A DNA stretch of 64,000 nucleotides, taken from positions 2,108,001 to 2,172,000 of the forward strand of contig NZ_CP071870.1 in NCBI RefSeq assembly GCF_017569205.1, in the 5' to 3' direction. Positions within the stretch are counted from its first letter, which is position 1. Every line of letters begins with the position of its first letter. The position numbers were made by a program, and so were the translations under genes. The stretch is from Propioniciclava sp. MC1595. GTDB taxonomy: Bacteria > Actinomycetota > Actinomycetes > Propionibacteriales > Propionibacteriaceae. The notes beneath the pieces are model-generated. The model did not search any database and had not been told where the DNA came from. It saw nothing but the letters and a program-made list of their open reading frames with translations. Shown here one piece after another: positions 31,574-40,723 of this stretch.

Positions 31574-33301
31574 CTACAACGAGGACGGCGTCACATCCGT
31601 AGCCTCGATGCGGGCCTGCGACGCCGCAGCGTCGTTCGGCTGTTCCTGGGCCGCGAGCTCAGCGGCGGCTCGCGCGGTGTAGTTGGCCTTCTCCGACGCC
31701 GTGCGCTCGTCGTCCCATCCCAACAAGGGAGCGGCGATCTGCGCCACCTCGTCGACCGCGGACGCCCCACGGTCGGGCGTGGTCGAGTTCAGCCGGATGC
31801 GCTGGATGAGGATGTCTTCGAGGTGGAGGGCACCCTCGTACAGGCACGCGAAGGCGACCTCGGCCCGCAGGTACCACGGGCACGCCTCGAGCGGTTGGCC
31901 GAGAGAGGGATCCTCGTCGATGAGGGCGAACAGAGCAGGCAGTTCCGAGCCGTAGCGGTCGAGCAGGTCCTCGACCTGCTCGGAGGTCAGCTCGTACTGT
32001 GCGCCGAGGGACGCCGCCCGCCGCGCGAAGGCTTCGAACCCATCGGCGCCCAGCAGGGGGACGTCCTTGGTGATCGACGGCAGCTCCTTGGCGCGCACCT
32101 TGCCGAGGGCGACGTCGACGGCGTCCGCCGCCATGACGCGGTAGGTCGTGTACTTGCCGCCGGCGATCACCACGAGGCCGGGCGCCGCCTCCAGCGTCGT
32201 GTGCTCGCGCGACACCTTGGCCGACTTGGCCTCGTCGTGCCCGACGGGTTGCAGCAGCGGCCGCAGCCCGGCGTAGGTGCCGATCACGTCGTCGCGGGTC
32301 AGGTTGGCGGACAGGACGGCGTTGGCGTGGTCCAGCACATAGTCGATGTCGGCCGCGGTGGGCACGGGGTGCTTCAACTGCTCGTGCCACGCGGTGTCGG
32401 TGGTGCCGATCACCCAGTAGTGGCGCCACGGGATGATGAACAGCACCGACTTCTCGGTGCGCAGGAACATGCCGGAGCGGGCGTTGATGCGCTCGCGCGG
32501 CACCACGATGTGGATGCCCTTGCTGGCGAGCACCTTCAGGCCCTTGGTGGTCTTGGCGTACGCCTGGGTCGTCTCGGTCCACACGCCGGTGGCGTTGATC
32601 ACGGCCCGCGCCTTGATGGTGAACTCCTCGCCCGACTCGAGGTCCTTGACCGTGGCGCCGCCGACGCGACCCCCGGCGTCCTGCACGAGGCCGACCACCT
32701 GGGCACGCGAGAGCGCCCGGGCGCCGTGGCGCACGGCGCTGCGGACGAGGTTGATGACCATGCGCGAGTCGTCGACGCGGGCGTCGTAGAACTCGATCGC
32801 ACCGATGAGGGCGTCGTCGCGCACGTCGGGGAAGCGCTCCTTGGCCCCCTGCTTGCTGAGGTGCTTCTGGATCGGAACGGTCTTGCGGCCGCCGGCGCCC
32901 GCCACGGCGAGGACGTCGTAGAGGCCCACACCGACCGCGGAGTAGGCGCGCTCGATGACGCGCTGCTTCAGGGGCCAGAGGAACGGCTGGGCCTTGACGA
33001 GGTGGGGGGCGAGCGTGGTCAGCAGGCGACCGCGCTCGGCGAGGGCCTCGGCCACGAGGGCGAAGTCAAGGTTGTAGAGGTAGCGCAGGCCGCCGTGGAT
33101 CAGCCGGCTCGAGCGGCTGGACGTGCCCGAGGCCCAGTCCTGGGCCTCCACGATCGCCACGCTCAGCCCGCGCGTGGCGGCGTCCAACGCGGCGCCGGCG
33201 CCCGTCACGCCGCCCCCGATCACCAGGATGTCGAACGTCTCGTCGGTCACCGCCTCGAGGTCGCGCGCGCGCTGAGTCGGATTAAGGGCAGGAATGGTCA
33301 T
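31574..33301 (-). CDS. glpD: Aerobic glycerol-3-phosphate dehydrogenase
   Basis: A 575-residue FAD enzyme that oxidises glycerol-3-phosphate to dihydroxyacetone phosphate and passes electrons to quinone. It has the FAD loop VIGGGVTGAGAALDAATRG near residue 27, the SSRLIHGGLRYL motif, a C-terminal AGGKYTTYRVMA segment and the GlpD cap region. I chose ATG 33301 (MTIPALNP). It is the first gene of the glp operon, divergent from a SorC/DeoR-type regulator. Confidence 0.96.
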   Translation of the reverse strand: MTIPALNPTQRARDLEAVTDETFDILVIGGGVTGAGAALDAATRGLSVAIVEAQDWASGTSSRSSRLIHGGLRYLYNLDFALVAEALAERGRLLTTLAPHLVKAQPFLWPLKQRVIERAYSAVGVGLYDVLAVAGAGGRKTVPIQKHLSKQGAKERFPDVRDDALIGAIEFYDARVDDSRMVINLVRSAVRHGARALSRAQVVGLVQDAGGRVGGATVKDLESGEEFTIKARAVINATGVWTETTQAYAKTTKGLKVLASKGIHIVVPRERINARSGMFLRTEKSVLFIIPWRHYWVIGTTDTAWHEQLKHPVPTAADIDYVLDHANAVLSANLTRDDVIGTYAGLRPLLQPVGHDEAKSAKVSREHTTLEAAPGLVVIAGGKYTTYRVMAADAVDVALGKVRAKELPSITKDVPLLGADGFEAFARRAASLGAQYELTSEQVEDLLDRYGSELPALFALIDEDPSLGQPLEACPWYLRAEVAFACLYEGALHLEDILIQRIRLNSTTPDRGASAVDEVAQIAAPLLGWDDERTASEKANYTARAAAELAAQEQPNDAAASQARIEATDVTPSSL

Positions 33302-33357
33302 CGTTGGGCTCCAGGTGTGCGTCGTCTTCGTCGCTGACGGGCCCATCTTGTCCCAAC

Positions 33358-33393
33358 TGCACGGATGGTGCACGCTTCTGCACGAACGTGCAG
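33358..33393. promoter_or_regulatory. Candidate operator: phased TGCACG motifs between glpD and its regulator
   Basis: TGCACG occurs at 33358, 33369 and 33379, about one helical turn apart. Its inverse CGTGCA is at 33387. Together they form TGCAC-N5-GTGCA (33358-33372) and CTGCACG-AA-CGTGCAG (33378-33393). This patterned stretch in a 106-base divergent promoter fits an operator for the adjacent regulator. The binding itself is inferred. Confidence 0.6.
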
Positions 33394-33407
33394 CGAGGAG
33401 GCAGGCG

Positions 33408-34358
33408 GTGAACGAGCGCTACGAACAGATGTACCGCGCGGCAACGCGCTACTACGTCCAGGGCGAGACGATGGAGGCGATCGCCCACGGGCTCGACGTT
33501 TCGCGCTCGACGGTGTCGCGCCTGCTGGCCGACGCGCGCGAGACCGGTCTGGTGCGCATCACCATCGCCGAGGGGTCGAGCTCGCAGGCGCCGGTCGCCC
33601 GGTCACTGTCGGACGCCTTCGGTGTCCGGGTTCATCTGGTCGCCCTGCGCGGGGGCCTCGCCCCCATGGCACGCATCGACCAGGTCGCCCAACGCGCCGC
33701 CGGCCTGCTCACGGAGGTCGTCGGCGACTCGATGAACATCGGGGTCGCGTGGGGCGTCACCATGGCGTCGCTGACCAAGCACCTGCGCCACCGGCCGCTG
33801 ACGGGCAGCGCGATCATCCAGATGAACGGGGGCGCCAACCAGCGGTCGTCCGGCGTGCCCTACATCCGCGAAATCATGCAGTCGATCGGTGACGCGTTCG
33901 ACTCCGCGGTGGTCCTCTTCCCCGTGCCGGCGTTCTTCGACTACCCCGACACCAAGGCCGCCATGTGGCGCGAGCGGTCGGTGCGCCATGTGCTGGACCA
34001 GCTCGCCCGCCTCGACGTCGCCATCTTCGGGGTGGGTTCGTTGACCGGCTCCATCCCCTCCCACGTGTACGCCGCCGGCTACCTCGACGAGCACGAGCGC
34101 CTGCAGTTGGCCGCCGACGGCGTCGTCGGCGACATCTGCACGGTGCTGCTGCGCGAGGACGGCAGCTACGCCGACATCGCCGCCAACGAACGGGCCACCG
34201 GGCTCACTCCGGGCGAGCTGGCGCGCGTGTCCCGTCGGATCTGCGTGGTGGCCGACCCGCTGCGAGCGCCGGCGGTGGTCGGGGCCCTGCGAGCCGGGGT
34301 CGCGACCGACCTCGTGCTGGACGAGGCGACCGCCCGGGCCACGCTGCGTCGGCTGTAG
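33408..34358 (+). CDS. SorC/DeoR-type transcriptional regulator, probably of glycerol genes
   Basis: A 316-residue regulator. It has an N-terminal helix-turn-helix (about residues 18-50, GETMEAIAHGLDVSRSTVSRLLADA) and a C-terminal SorC-like sugar-phosphate-binding domain (GVAWGVTMASL; IFGVGSLTGS; GDICTVLLREDG). Such domains sense phosphorylated sugars or polyols; glycerol-3-phosphate or dihydroxyacetone phosphate are likely effectors from context. GTG 33408 has GAGGAGG upstream. It is divergent from glpD, with the TGCACG repeats between. Confidence 0.87.
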   Translation: MNERYEQMYRAATRYYVQGETMEAIAHGLDVSRSTVSRLLADARETGLVRITIAEGSSSQAPVARSLSDAFGVRVHLVALRGGLAPMARIDQVAQRAAGLLTEVVGDSMNIGVAWGVTMASLTKHLRHRPLTGSAIIQMNGGANQRSSGVPYIREIMQSIGDAFDSAVVLFPVPAFFDYPDTKAAMWRERSVRHVLDQLARLDVAIFGVGSLTGSIPSHVYAAGYLDEHERLQLAADGVVGDICTVLLREDGSYADIAANERATGLTPGELARVSRRICVVADPLRAPAVVGALRAGVATDLVLDEATARATLRRL

Positions 34359-34414
34359 AGGTCCCCCGCGGCGAGACGTGGCCGTGGGGCGTCCCGGCGT
34401 GAGACGGTGGTGTC

Positions 34415-35458
34415 ATGGCCGAGCGACCCGAGCACAGCAAGGGCGGTGTGTACTCCCGCAAGGGTGAGGAGTTCGACCGCGACACCCGCTACATCGCCAC
34501 GCGCGTCAAGCGGACCGTCGACGACGGTGAGGACGCCGTGGCCGTCGAACCAGGCCGGTACCGCCTCATCGCCGCGCGAGCCTGCCCGTGGGCGAACCGG
34601 ACGATCATCGTGCGGCGTCTGCTGGGCCTGGAGGACGCGATCAGCCTCGGCCTGCCAGGCCCCACCCACGACGCCGACTCGTGGACCTTCGACCTCGACC
34701 CCGACGGCGTCGACCCGGTGCTGGGCATCGCCAAGCTCAAGGACGCCTACCTCAAGCGCGACCCCGAGTACTCACTCGGCATCACGGTGCCCGCCATCGT
34801 CGACGAGACCACCGGGGCGGTCGTCACCAACGACTTCAACCAGATGACCCTCGACTTCTCCACGGAGTGGAAGCAGTTCCACCGCCCCGGCGCCCCCGAC
34901 CTCTACCCGGAGGAACTGCGCGAGGAGATGGACGAGGTCATGCAGCGGGTCTTCACCGAGGTGAACAACGGCGTGTACCGGTGCGGCTTCGCCGGCACCC
35001 AGCAGGCCTACGACTCCGCCTACGACCGGTTGTTCGAGGCCCTCGACTGGCTCGAGCTGCGCCTGTCGGACCGGCGCTACCTCATGGGCGACTCGATCAC
35101 CGAGGCCGACGTGCGCCTGTTCACCACGCTGGTGCGCTTCGACGCGGTCTACCACGGCCACTTCAAGTGCAACCGGAACAAGCTCACCGAGATGCCGGTG
35201 CTGTGGGCGTACGCGCGCGACCTGTTCCAGACCCCCGGGTTCGGCGACACGATCGACTTCGAGCAGATCAAGCGCCACTACTACATCGTGCACACCGACC
35301 TGAACCCGAACCAGATCGTGCCGAAGGGGCCGGACCCCGTGGAGTGGCTCAGCCTGCACGACCGCGCGAAGCTCGACGGGTCGCCCTTCGGCGAGGGGAC
35401 GCCCCCCGGGCGGGTCCGCAACGGCGAGCGCTCCCCCAACCCGGTGGAGCTGGCCTGA
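34415..35458 (+). CDS. Glutathionyl-hydroquinone reductase-like protein (Xi-class GST)
   Basis: A 347-residue ECM4/YqjG-family protein. The catalytic C57-P58-W59 lies in ARACPWANR. A C-terminal GST helical domain has GDSITEADVRLF and YHGHFKCN motifs. Family members strip glutathione from glutathionyl-hydroquinones. In a presumed mycothiol-using actinobacterium the thiol is more likely mycothiol. It starts 57 bases after the glp regulator on the same strand, with no other partner. Confidence 0.88.
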   Translation: MAERPEHSKGGVYSRKGEEFDRDTRYIATRVKRTVDDGEDAVAVEPGRYRLIAARACPWANRTIIVRRLLGLEDAISLGLPGPTHDADSWTFDLDPDGVDPVLGIAKLKDAYLKRDPEYSLGITVPAIVDETTGAVVTNDFNQMTLDFSTEWKQFHRPGAPDLYPEELREEMDEVMQRVFTEVNNGVYRCGFAGTQQAYDSAYDRLFEALDWLELRLSDRRYLMGDSITEADVRLFTTLVRFDAVYHGHFKCNRNKLTEMPVLWAYARDLFQTPGFGDTIDFEQIKRHYYIVHTDLNPNQIVPKGPDPVEWLSLHDRAKLDGSPFGEGTPPGRVRNGERSPNPVELA

Positions 35459-36166
35459 TCAGCGCGTCGGGAACGTGACGTCGGTCGCGTCCACGACCAC
35501 GTCCAGGCCCTGCTCCCCCGGTTCCAGCGCGCTGAGCTGGAGGCCGTAGGGCAGGGCCACCGGGATCGGCTGGAGGATCGCGTCCACCAGGGCCTGCGTG
35601 GCGTCGGGCGGGATCGCGACGCCGGCCAGGTCGAGCTCGGTGTCGGTCAGCGTGATCGTCTGCGTGGCCCGGTCGAGCGCGGCCCGGCCCACGAGGCGTC
35701 CGGTCAAGGCGACACCGAGGAACTCGACGTCGCGCTCGAGAGCGAGGCGCCCGTCCTCGGTCGGCTGGATCCGTGCCCCGGCCACGGCCGCGAGGTCGGC
35801 GTAGTCGAGCCACCCGCCACCGGTCAGCGAGGCCGCGTGCACGGCGTCCGTTTCGTAGCGGACGCCGGTGAGGGTGAAGTCGACGTCGTACAGCGGGATG
35901 GTGGTCCCCTGCGCCGCCTGCACCGGCATCTCGCGCGCCCGGACGTTCACGCTCGGGAACTCACGCGTGACCAGGTGCAGCGCGAGGGGCTCGCCCTCGA
36001 TGCCCACCGTCGGTCGCGTCGCGAACGGCACGCTGCGCTGCAGCTCGACGGCCACCCGGTCCTCGACGGTCGACCGGATGCGGTCGTCGAACACGTAGGC
36101 GCCCCCCACGACCAGGCCGGCGAGCAGCAGCACCAGCACGACCAGGACCCCGAGGAAGCGCTTCAT
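35459..36166 (-). CDS. DUF2993 (LmeA-like) secreted lipid-binding protein
   Basis: A 235-residue protein with an N-terminal membrane/signal segment (residues 4-27) and a beta-rich DUF2993 domain. Mycobacterial LmeA of this family binds phospholipid and takes part in lipomannan maturation in the envelope. It starts 4 bases after the dapB stop, so it is co-transcribed with it. That pairing gives no functional hint beyond cell-envelope growth. Confidence 0.82.
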   Translation of the reverse strand: MKRFLGVLVVLVLLLAGLVVGGAYVFDDRIRSTVEDRVAVELQRSVPFATRPTVGIEGEPLALHLVTREFPSVNVRAREMPVQAAQGTTIPLYDVDFTLTGVRYETDAVHAASLTGGGWLDYADLAAVAGARIQPTEDGRLALERDVEFLGVALTGRLVGRAALDRATQTITLTDTELDLAGVAIPPDATQALVDAILQPIPVALPYGLQLSALEPGEQGLDVVVDATDVTFPTR

Positions 36167-36170
36167 GGGC

Positions 36171-36902
36171 TCAGATCCCCAGCAGTGACTCGATGCCCAC
36201 GGTCACGCCCGGGAGCGTGGGCACGGCCCGGACGGCGGCCAGGACGCCCGGCATGTACGCGCCGCGGGTGAACCCGTTCTCGGTGATGACGAGCTGCTCG
36301 CCCTCGTTGCCGAAGCGCACCTCCTGGTTGGCGAACAGCCCGCGCTGGCGCACCGAGTGCACGCTGATCCCGTCGACCTTGGCGCCGCGGGCGCCGTCGG
36401 GGTCGAGCTCGGTGGCATCGGGGGTGGTGCCGAGCCCGGCCGCGGCGCGGGCGGCGGCGATCCGGCCAGCGGTGGTCACGGCGGTGCCGGAGGGGGCGTC
36501 CACCTTGTTGGGGTGGTGGAGCTCGATGATCTCGACCGACTCGAAGAAGGGCGCGGCGATCTCGGCGAACTTCATCATCAGCAGCGAACCGATCGAGTAG
36601 TTCGAGGCGACCACGGCGTTCGCGTCCCCGGAGAACAGCTCGCGGATGCGCTCGAGCCGCTCGGCGGTGATGCCGGTCGTGCCCACCACGGCGTGGATGC
36701 CCTGCTCCGCACACCACTCGAGGTTGCCCATGACGGCGTCCGGGACGGTGAAGTCGACGGCCACGTCGGCCGCACGGGCCGGCTCGCGGTCGTCGCCCAC
36801 GTCGAGCGCCGCGACCAGCTCGAGGTCGTCCGCCTCGCCGATCGCCCGGCACAGCTCCTGCCCCATGCGCCCCCGGGCGCCGAACACCGCAACCTTCAGC
36901 AT
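36171..36902 (-). CDS. dapB: 4-hydroxy-tetrahydrodipicolinate reductase
   Basis: A 243-residue lysine/diaminopimelate enzyme. The NAD(P)-binding loop GARGRMGQ is near residue 8. The catalytic and substrate motif ELHHPNKVDAPSGTA follows, with SNYSIG between. I chose ATG 36902 (MLKVAVFG): TAGGAT ends exactly 7 bases upstream, so the mRNA is likely leaderless. The next in-frame ATG (36911) is inside the promoter. Confidence 0.96.
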   Translation of the reverse strand: MLKVAVFGARGRMGQELCRAIGEADDLELVAALDVGDDREPARAADVAVDFTVPDAVMGNLEWCAEQGIHAVVGTTGITAERLERIRELFSGDANAVVASNYSIGSLLMMKFAEIAAPFFESVEIIELHHPNKVDAPSGTAVTTAGRIAAARAAAGLGTTPDATELDPDGARGAKVDGISVHSVRQRGLFANQEVRFGNEGEQLVITENGFTRGAYMPGVLAAVRAVPTLPGVTVGIESLLGI

Positions 36903-36976
36903 GGGTGCCATCCTACGGTGGCCCTCTCGTCCTCGCCCTGCTGTTATCCGGCCACGGAACCGGCCTGCCGACACGT

Positions 36977-36998
36977 AGCTGGCGTTGCAACGGCAGCT
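36977..36998. repeat. 22-bp near-palindrome, copy 1 (3' side of the AbiEi/DUF559 gene)
   Basis: AGCTGGCGTTG and CAACGGCAGCT form a palindrome with one mismatched pair. The 13 bases 36977-36989 recur inverted at 38077-38089 on the other side of the orphan nuclease-like gene. Confidence 0.6.
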
Positions 36999-37034
36999 GG
37001 GTCCGGCTCGGGCGGCGGCTTGACCGAGCGCCGG

Positions 37035-37943
37035 TCAGGACGCACGATCAGAGCGACCCTGTGCCAACGCGGTCCGGATCCTCGCCGCGAGCACGGCCGG
37101 TCGGGCAAGTTCGCCCCAGCCCCAGCGCACCAGCCACCAGCCCTCGTCCCGGAACGCCTGCTCCCGTCGCTTCTCGGCCATGATCACGTCCTCCGGCCGA
37201 CCGTGGGTTCCGTCGTACTTCAGCGCCCCGTCGAACTCGCCGATGACATGGTCGTCCTCCCACCCGAAGTCACCGCGCCCCACGACGAACCCGGACGCCG
37301 TCCTGACCTCGCGCTGGAGCACGGGCGCGGGCACGTCGTGGAGGAGGAACAACGCGCGGCTCAGCGACTCCCCGGGCGACTCGGCCCGGCCGTCGGCGAA
37401 GGCGACGACGCGACGTGCCCGCCGCAGCCCGGGACGCCTCCTCGCACGGTCGAGCGCCTGCTCCAACACGGCGCGACCGATCCCCCCGCGAAGAGCTGCG
37501 TCGGCAGCCGCGACGCCCCACTCGAACGGGACCGTGCGCGCCAGGTCCGCCACGGTGCGGGCCAGTGTCGTGACGGGGACGCCGTGCACCACCGTGCGCT
37601 CGTCCTCGGCGACCGGGGCGCGGACCACCCGCAGCGTCGGCGTCCGCTCGCCGTTGGAACCGGGCCGCGTGGTCCACACGGTCGCGAGCTGGGACTGTCG
37701 CACCGGCAGTCCGTGGAGGACCGCCGCCGAGACGTGGCTCACCACGGAGTGCTCCCCGAGCGTGCCCACCGTCGCCCTGACCCGCGCCTTGTGCGCCTCC
37801 ACGGGTCGCGGCGCGGCGCCCTCGATGAACGACCCGCGTCGGACCCGGGTCAGACGGCCCTCACGGAGGGCACGCCGCACCTCCATGGGGCCCCACCCCT
37901 TGAGCTCGGCGAGGTCGGAGGTGGACCAGATCCGCGGTTCCAT
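37035..37943 (-). CDS. Orphan AbiEi-antitoxin-domain / DUF559 nuclease-like protein
   Basis: A 302-residue protein. The N-terminal part (RIWSTSDLAELKGWGPMEVR... RVRRGSFI) resembles the winged-helix domain of AbiEi-type antitoxin proteins. The C-terminal part (FGWEDDHVIGEFDGALKYDG, then EKRREQAFRDEGWWLVRWGW) is a DUF559/Vsr-like PD-(D/E)XK fold with candidate catalytic Asp and Glu. No AbiEii-type toxin is adjacent. Such orphan genes are common in actinobacteria and their role is unknown. ATG 37943 is the start. It sits alone between dapB and pnp, bracketed by inverted copies of a palindromic repeat. Confidence 0.8.
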   Translation of the reverse strand: MEPRIWSTSDLAELKGWGPMEVRRALREGRLTRVRRGSFIEGAAPRPVEAHKARVRATVGTLGEHSVVSHVSAAVLHGLPVRQSQLATVWTTRPGSNGERTPTLRVVRAPVAEDERTVVHGVPVTTLARTVADLARTVPFEWGVAAADAALRGGIGRAVLEQALDRARRRPGLRRARRVVAFADGRAESPGESLSRALFLLHDVPAPVLQREVRTASGFVVGRGDFGWEDDHVIGEFDGALKYDGTHGRPEDVIMAEKRREQAFRDEGWWLVRWGWGELARPAVLAARIRTALAQGRSDRAS

Positions 37944-38067
37944 GGGACCAGCCAACCCGCTCCGACGGCGATTCGGTGGGTCGAGGTGTTGTCCGTTTGT
38001 TGTCCGTTCGCCCTCCCGGGAACCCACTCGGCTGGCGCTCGTCCAATCCGCTGCCCCAGACGAACTC

Positions 38068-38089
38068 GCCCGGCGCTGCAACGCCAGCT
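38068..38089. repeat. Palindromic repeat, copy 2 (5' side of the AbiEi/DUF559 gene)
   Basis: TGCAACGCCAGCT (38077-38089) is the exact inverse of the 13 bases at 36977-36989. The local sequence GGCGCTGCAACGCC is itself nearly palindromic. The two copies enclose about 1.1 kb. Confidence 0.55.
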
Positions 38090-38171
38090 GAGTGAGTCTC
38101 GGCCAGCCACCTGCCCGGACGCCAGCCGCTCAGGATCGCGACACCCGGTAATCGCCACACCGGGACGCGGA

Positions 38172-38203
38172 ACGGCGCCGCCCCCGGGTGGGAGCGGCGC
38201 CGT
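38172..38203 (-). terminator. Terminator hairpin of pnp
   Basis: ACGGCGCCGC (38172-38181) pairs perfectly with 38194-38203, with further C/G pairing in the loop. It lies 22 bases past the pnp stop. No long U-tract. Confidence 0.65.
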
Positions 38204-38224
38204 CCTTGGTCAGCGGACCGGGGC

Positions 38225-40453
38225 TCAGGCCTCGGCCGGGGCCTCGGCGTCCTCGGCCTTCTTCTCGACCTCGACGACCGGGACCAGCGAGAGCTTGCCC
38301 TTCTCGTCGATGTCGGAGATCTCCACCTGGACCTTCTGGCCGACGGAGAGGACGTCCTCGACGTTCTCGACGCGGTTGCCGTTGTTCAGCGTGCGCAGCT
38401 TGCTGATGTGCAGCAGGCCGTCCTTGCCGGGCAGCAGCGAGACGAAGGCGCCGAACGCCATCAGCTTCACCACGGTGCCCAGATAGCGCTCGCCCTTCTC
38501 GGGCATCGTCGGGTTGGCGATAGCGTTGATCATCGAGCGGGCGGCCTCGGCGGACTCGCCGTTGGTCGCGCCGATGAAGATCGTGCCGTCGTCCTCGATC
38601 GAGATGTTGGCGCCGGTGTCGTCCTGGATCTGGTTGATCATCTTGCCCTTGGGGCCGATGACCTCGCCGATCTTGTCGACCGGGATCTTCACCGTGATGA
38701 TGCGCGGCGCGTAGAGGCTCATCTCGTCGGGGACGTCGATGGCCTCGTTCATCACGTCGAGCAGCGTGTGGCGCGCCTCGCGGGCCTGCTGCAGCGCCGA
38801 GCCGAGCACCTCCGACGGGATGCCGTCGAGCTTGGTGTCGAGCTGGAGCGCGGTGATGAAGTCACGCGTGCCGGCGACCTTGAAGTCCATGTCGCCCAGC
38901 GCGTCCTCGGCACCCAGGATGTCGGTGAGCGCGACGTAGCGCATCTCGCCGTCGATCTCCTCGCTCATGAGGCCCATCGCGATGCCCGCGACCGGGGCCT
39001 TCAGCGGCACGCCGGCGTTCATCAGCGACAGCGAGCTGGCGCAGACCGACCCCATGGAGGTCGAGCCGTTCGAGCCGAGGGCCTCGGAGACCTGGCGGAT
39101 CGCGTAGGGGAACTCCTCGCGGGCCGGCAGCACCGGCACCAGCGCACGCTCGGCGAGCGCGCCGTGGCCGATCTCGCGGCGCTTCGGCGAACCGACGCGG
39201 CCGGTCTCACCGGTGGAGTACGGCGGGAAGTTGTAGTTGTGCATGTAGCGCTTGGTCGTCTCGGGCGAGAGCGTGTCCAGCTTCTGCTCCATGTCGAGCA
39301 TGTTCAGCGTGGAGACGCCCAGGATCTGGGTCTCGCCGCGCATGAACAGAGCCGAGCCGTGGACGCGCGGGAGCACGCCGACCTCGGCCGACAGGGTGCG
39401 GATGTCGCGGGTGCCGCGGCCGTCGATGCGGACGCCCTCGGTGAGGGTCTTGCGGCGGACGACCTTCTTGGTCAGGGCACGGTAGGCGCCGGTGACCTCC
39501 TTCTCGCGGCCCTCGAAGCGGGGGCCCACCTCCTCGCGGACGGCGGCGAGCAGGTCCTCGGTGGAGGTCTCACGCTCGTGCTTGCCGGCGATGCTCATCA
39601 CGGCCTGGAGTCGCTCCGTGGCGGTCTGGGCGACGGCCTCGTAGACGTCGTCCTCGTAGTCGCGGAAGACCGGGAACGACTTCATGGCCTTGGGCAGCTG
39701 GTTGGCCAGCTCGACCTGAGCCTCGCACAGGGCCTTGATGAACGGCTTGGCGGCCTCGAGACCGGAGGCGACGACATCCTCGGTCGGGGCCTTCTTGCCG
39801 GCGCGGACCTGGTCGACGGTGGTCTCGGTGCCACCGGCCTCGACCATCATGATCGCGACGTCGCCGTCGGGCAGGACGCGGCCGGCGACGGCCATGTCGA
39901 AGACGGAGTCCTCCATCTGCTCCACGGTCGGGAAGCCGACCCACTGGTCGCCGATGAGGGAGACGCGGATGCCACCGACCGGGCCGGCGAACGGCAGGCC
40001 GGCGAGCGTGGTGGAGGCCGAGGCGGCGTTGATCGCGAGCACGTCGTAGCGGACGTTCGGGTTCAGCGCCATGACGGTGACGACGACCTGGACCTCGTTG
40101 CGCAGGCCCTTGACGAAGCAGGGGCGCAGCGGGCGGTCGATGAGGCGGCACGCGAGGATGGCGGCCTCGGACGGGCGGCCCTCGCGGCGGAAGAACGAGC
40201 CGGGGATGCGGCCCGCGGCGTACATGCGCTCCTCGACGTCGACCGTCAGCGGGAAGAAGTCGATCGCGTCACGCGGGTTGTTCTGGGCGGTGGTGGCGCT
40301 CAGCAGCATCGTGTCCTCGTCGAGGTACACGGCGGCGGCGCCGTTGGCCTGCTTCGCGAGCAGACCGGACTCGAAGCGCACGACGTGCTTGCCGTACGAA
40401 CCGTTGTCGATGACCGCCTCGGTGAAGCGGACGTCGGGACCCTCCATGGCCAT
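38225..40453 (-). CDS. pnp: Polyribonucleotide nucleotidyltransferase (PNPase)
   Basis: A 742-residue phosphorolytic 3'-5' exoribonuclease. It has two RNase PH-like domains ([32 protein letters not shown]), a helical linker, then KH ([17 protein letters not shown]) and S1 ([21 protein letters not shown]) domains. It degrades mRNA and can add 3' tails. It has its own probable promoter (TAGCCT at 40661-40656) and a long structured leader after the rpsO terminator, as in other bacteria where PNPase controls its own mRNA. Confidence 0.97.
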   Translation of the reverse strand: MAMEGPDVRFTEAVIDNGSYGKHVVRFESGLLAKQANGAAAVYLDEDTMLLSATTAQNNPRDAIDFFPLTVDVEERMYAAGRIPGSFFRREGRPSEAAILACRLIDRPLRPCFVKGLRNEVQVVVTVMALNPNVRYDVLAINAASASTTLAGLPFAGPVGGIRVSLIGDQWVGFPTVEQMEDSVFDMAVAGRVLPDGDVAIMMVEAGGTETTVDQVRAGKKAPTEDVVASGLEAAKPFIKALCEAQVELANQLPKAMKSFPVFRDYEDDVYEAVAQTATERLQAVMSIAGKHERETSTEDLLAAVREEVGPRFEGREKEVTGAYRALTKKVVRRKTLTEGVRIDGRGTRDIRTLSAEVGVLPRVHGSALFMRGETQILGVSTLNMLDMEQKLDTLSPETTKRYMHNYNFPPYSTGETGRVGSPKRREIGHGALAERALVPVLPAREEFPYAIRQVSEALGSNGSTSMGSVCASSLSLMNAGVPLKAPVAGIAMGLMSEEIDGEMRYVALTDILGAEDALGDMDFKVAGTRDFITALQLDTKLDGIPSEVLGSALQQAREARHTLLDVMNEAIDVPDEMSLYAPRIITVKIPVDKIGEVIGPKGKMINQIQDDTGANISIEDDGTIFIGATNGESAEAARSMINAIANPTMPEKGERYLGTVVKLMAFGAFVSLLPGKDGLLHISKLRTLNNGNRVENVEDVLSVGQKVQVEISDIDEKGKLSLVPVVEVEKKAEDAEAPAEA

Positions 40454-40510
40454 GGAGTCTTTCCTTTCAAGTGTGCGACACCTGAGCTCCGGCCATCTCT
40501 CTCGTAGGGT

Positions 40511-40573
40511 TTCGGTCTTCGATCGAGGCCCACGGGACGCTTCGCGCCCCGGAGGCCACTACCGAGGACCGAA
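40511..40573 (-). ncRNA. Structured pnp leader hairpin
   Basis: Nested complementary arms: TTCGGTC (40511-40517) with GACCGAA (40567-40573), GGCC (40527-40530) with GGCC (40553-40556), and an inner GGGACGC/GCGCCCC pairing. The whole folds into one long stem-loop in the 5' leader of pnp. In Escherichia coli, RNase III cuts such a leader and PNPase then represses itself; here that role is inferred. A 12-bp palindrome, GACACCGGTGTC, lies nearby (40632-40643). Confidence 0.5.
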
Positions 40574-40675
40574 CAGCGCGGGCCAGGTGCAGCGGTGGAC
40601 ATGTCTTCAGTTGTGTCGGGCTCGCCGGTGGGACACCGGTGTCGCCCCGTGGGTCAGGCTAGCGCCTGACATGCG

Positions 40676-40710
40676 AATCAGGGAGTGGCCGCACGGGCCA
40701 CCCCCTGACT
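40676..40710 (-). terminator. Terminator of rpsO
   Basis: A stem of about 14 bp with two mismatches and a 5-base loop (arms 40677-40690 and 40696-40710), 14 bases past the rpsO stop. Its end abuts the likely pnp promoter. Confidence 0.7.
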
Positions 40711-40723
40711 CAGGTCGTGTACG

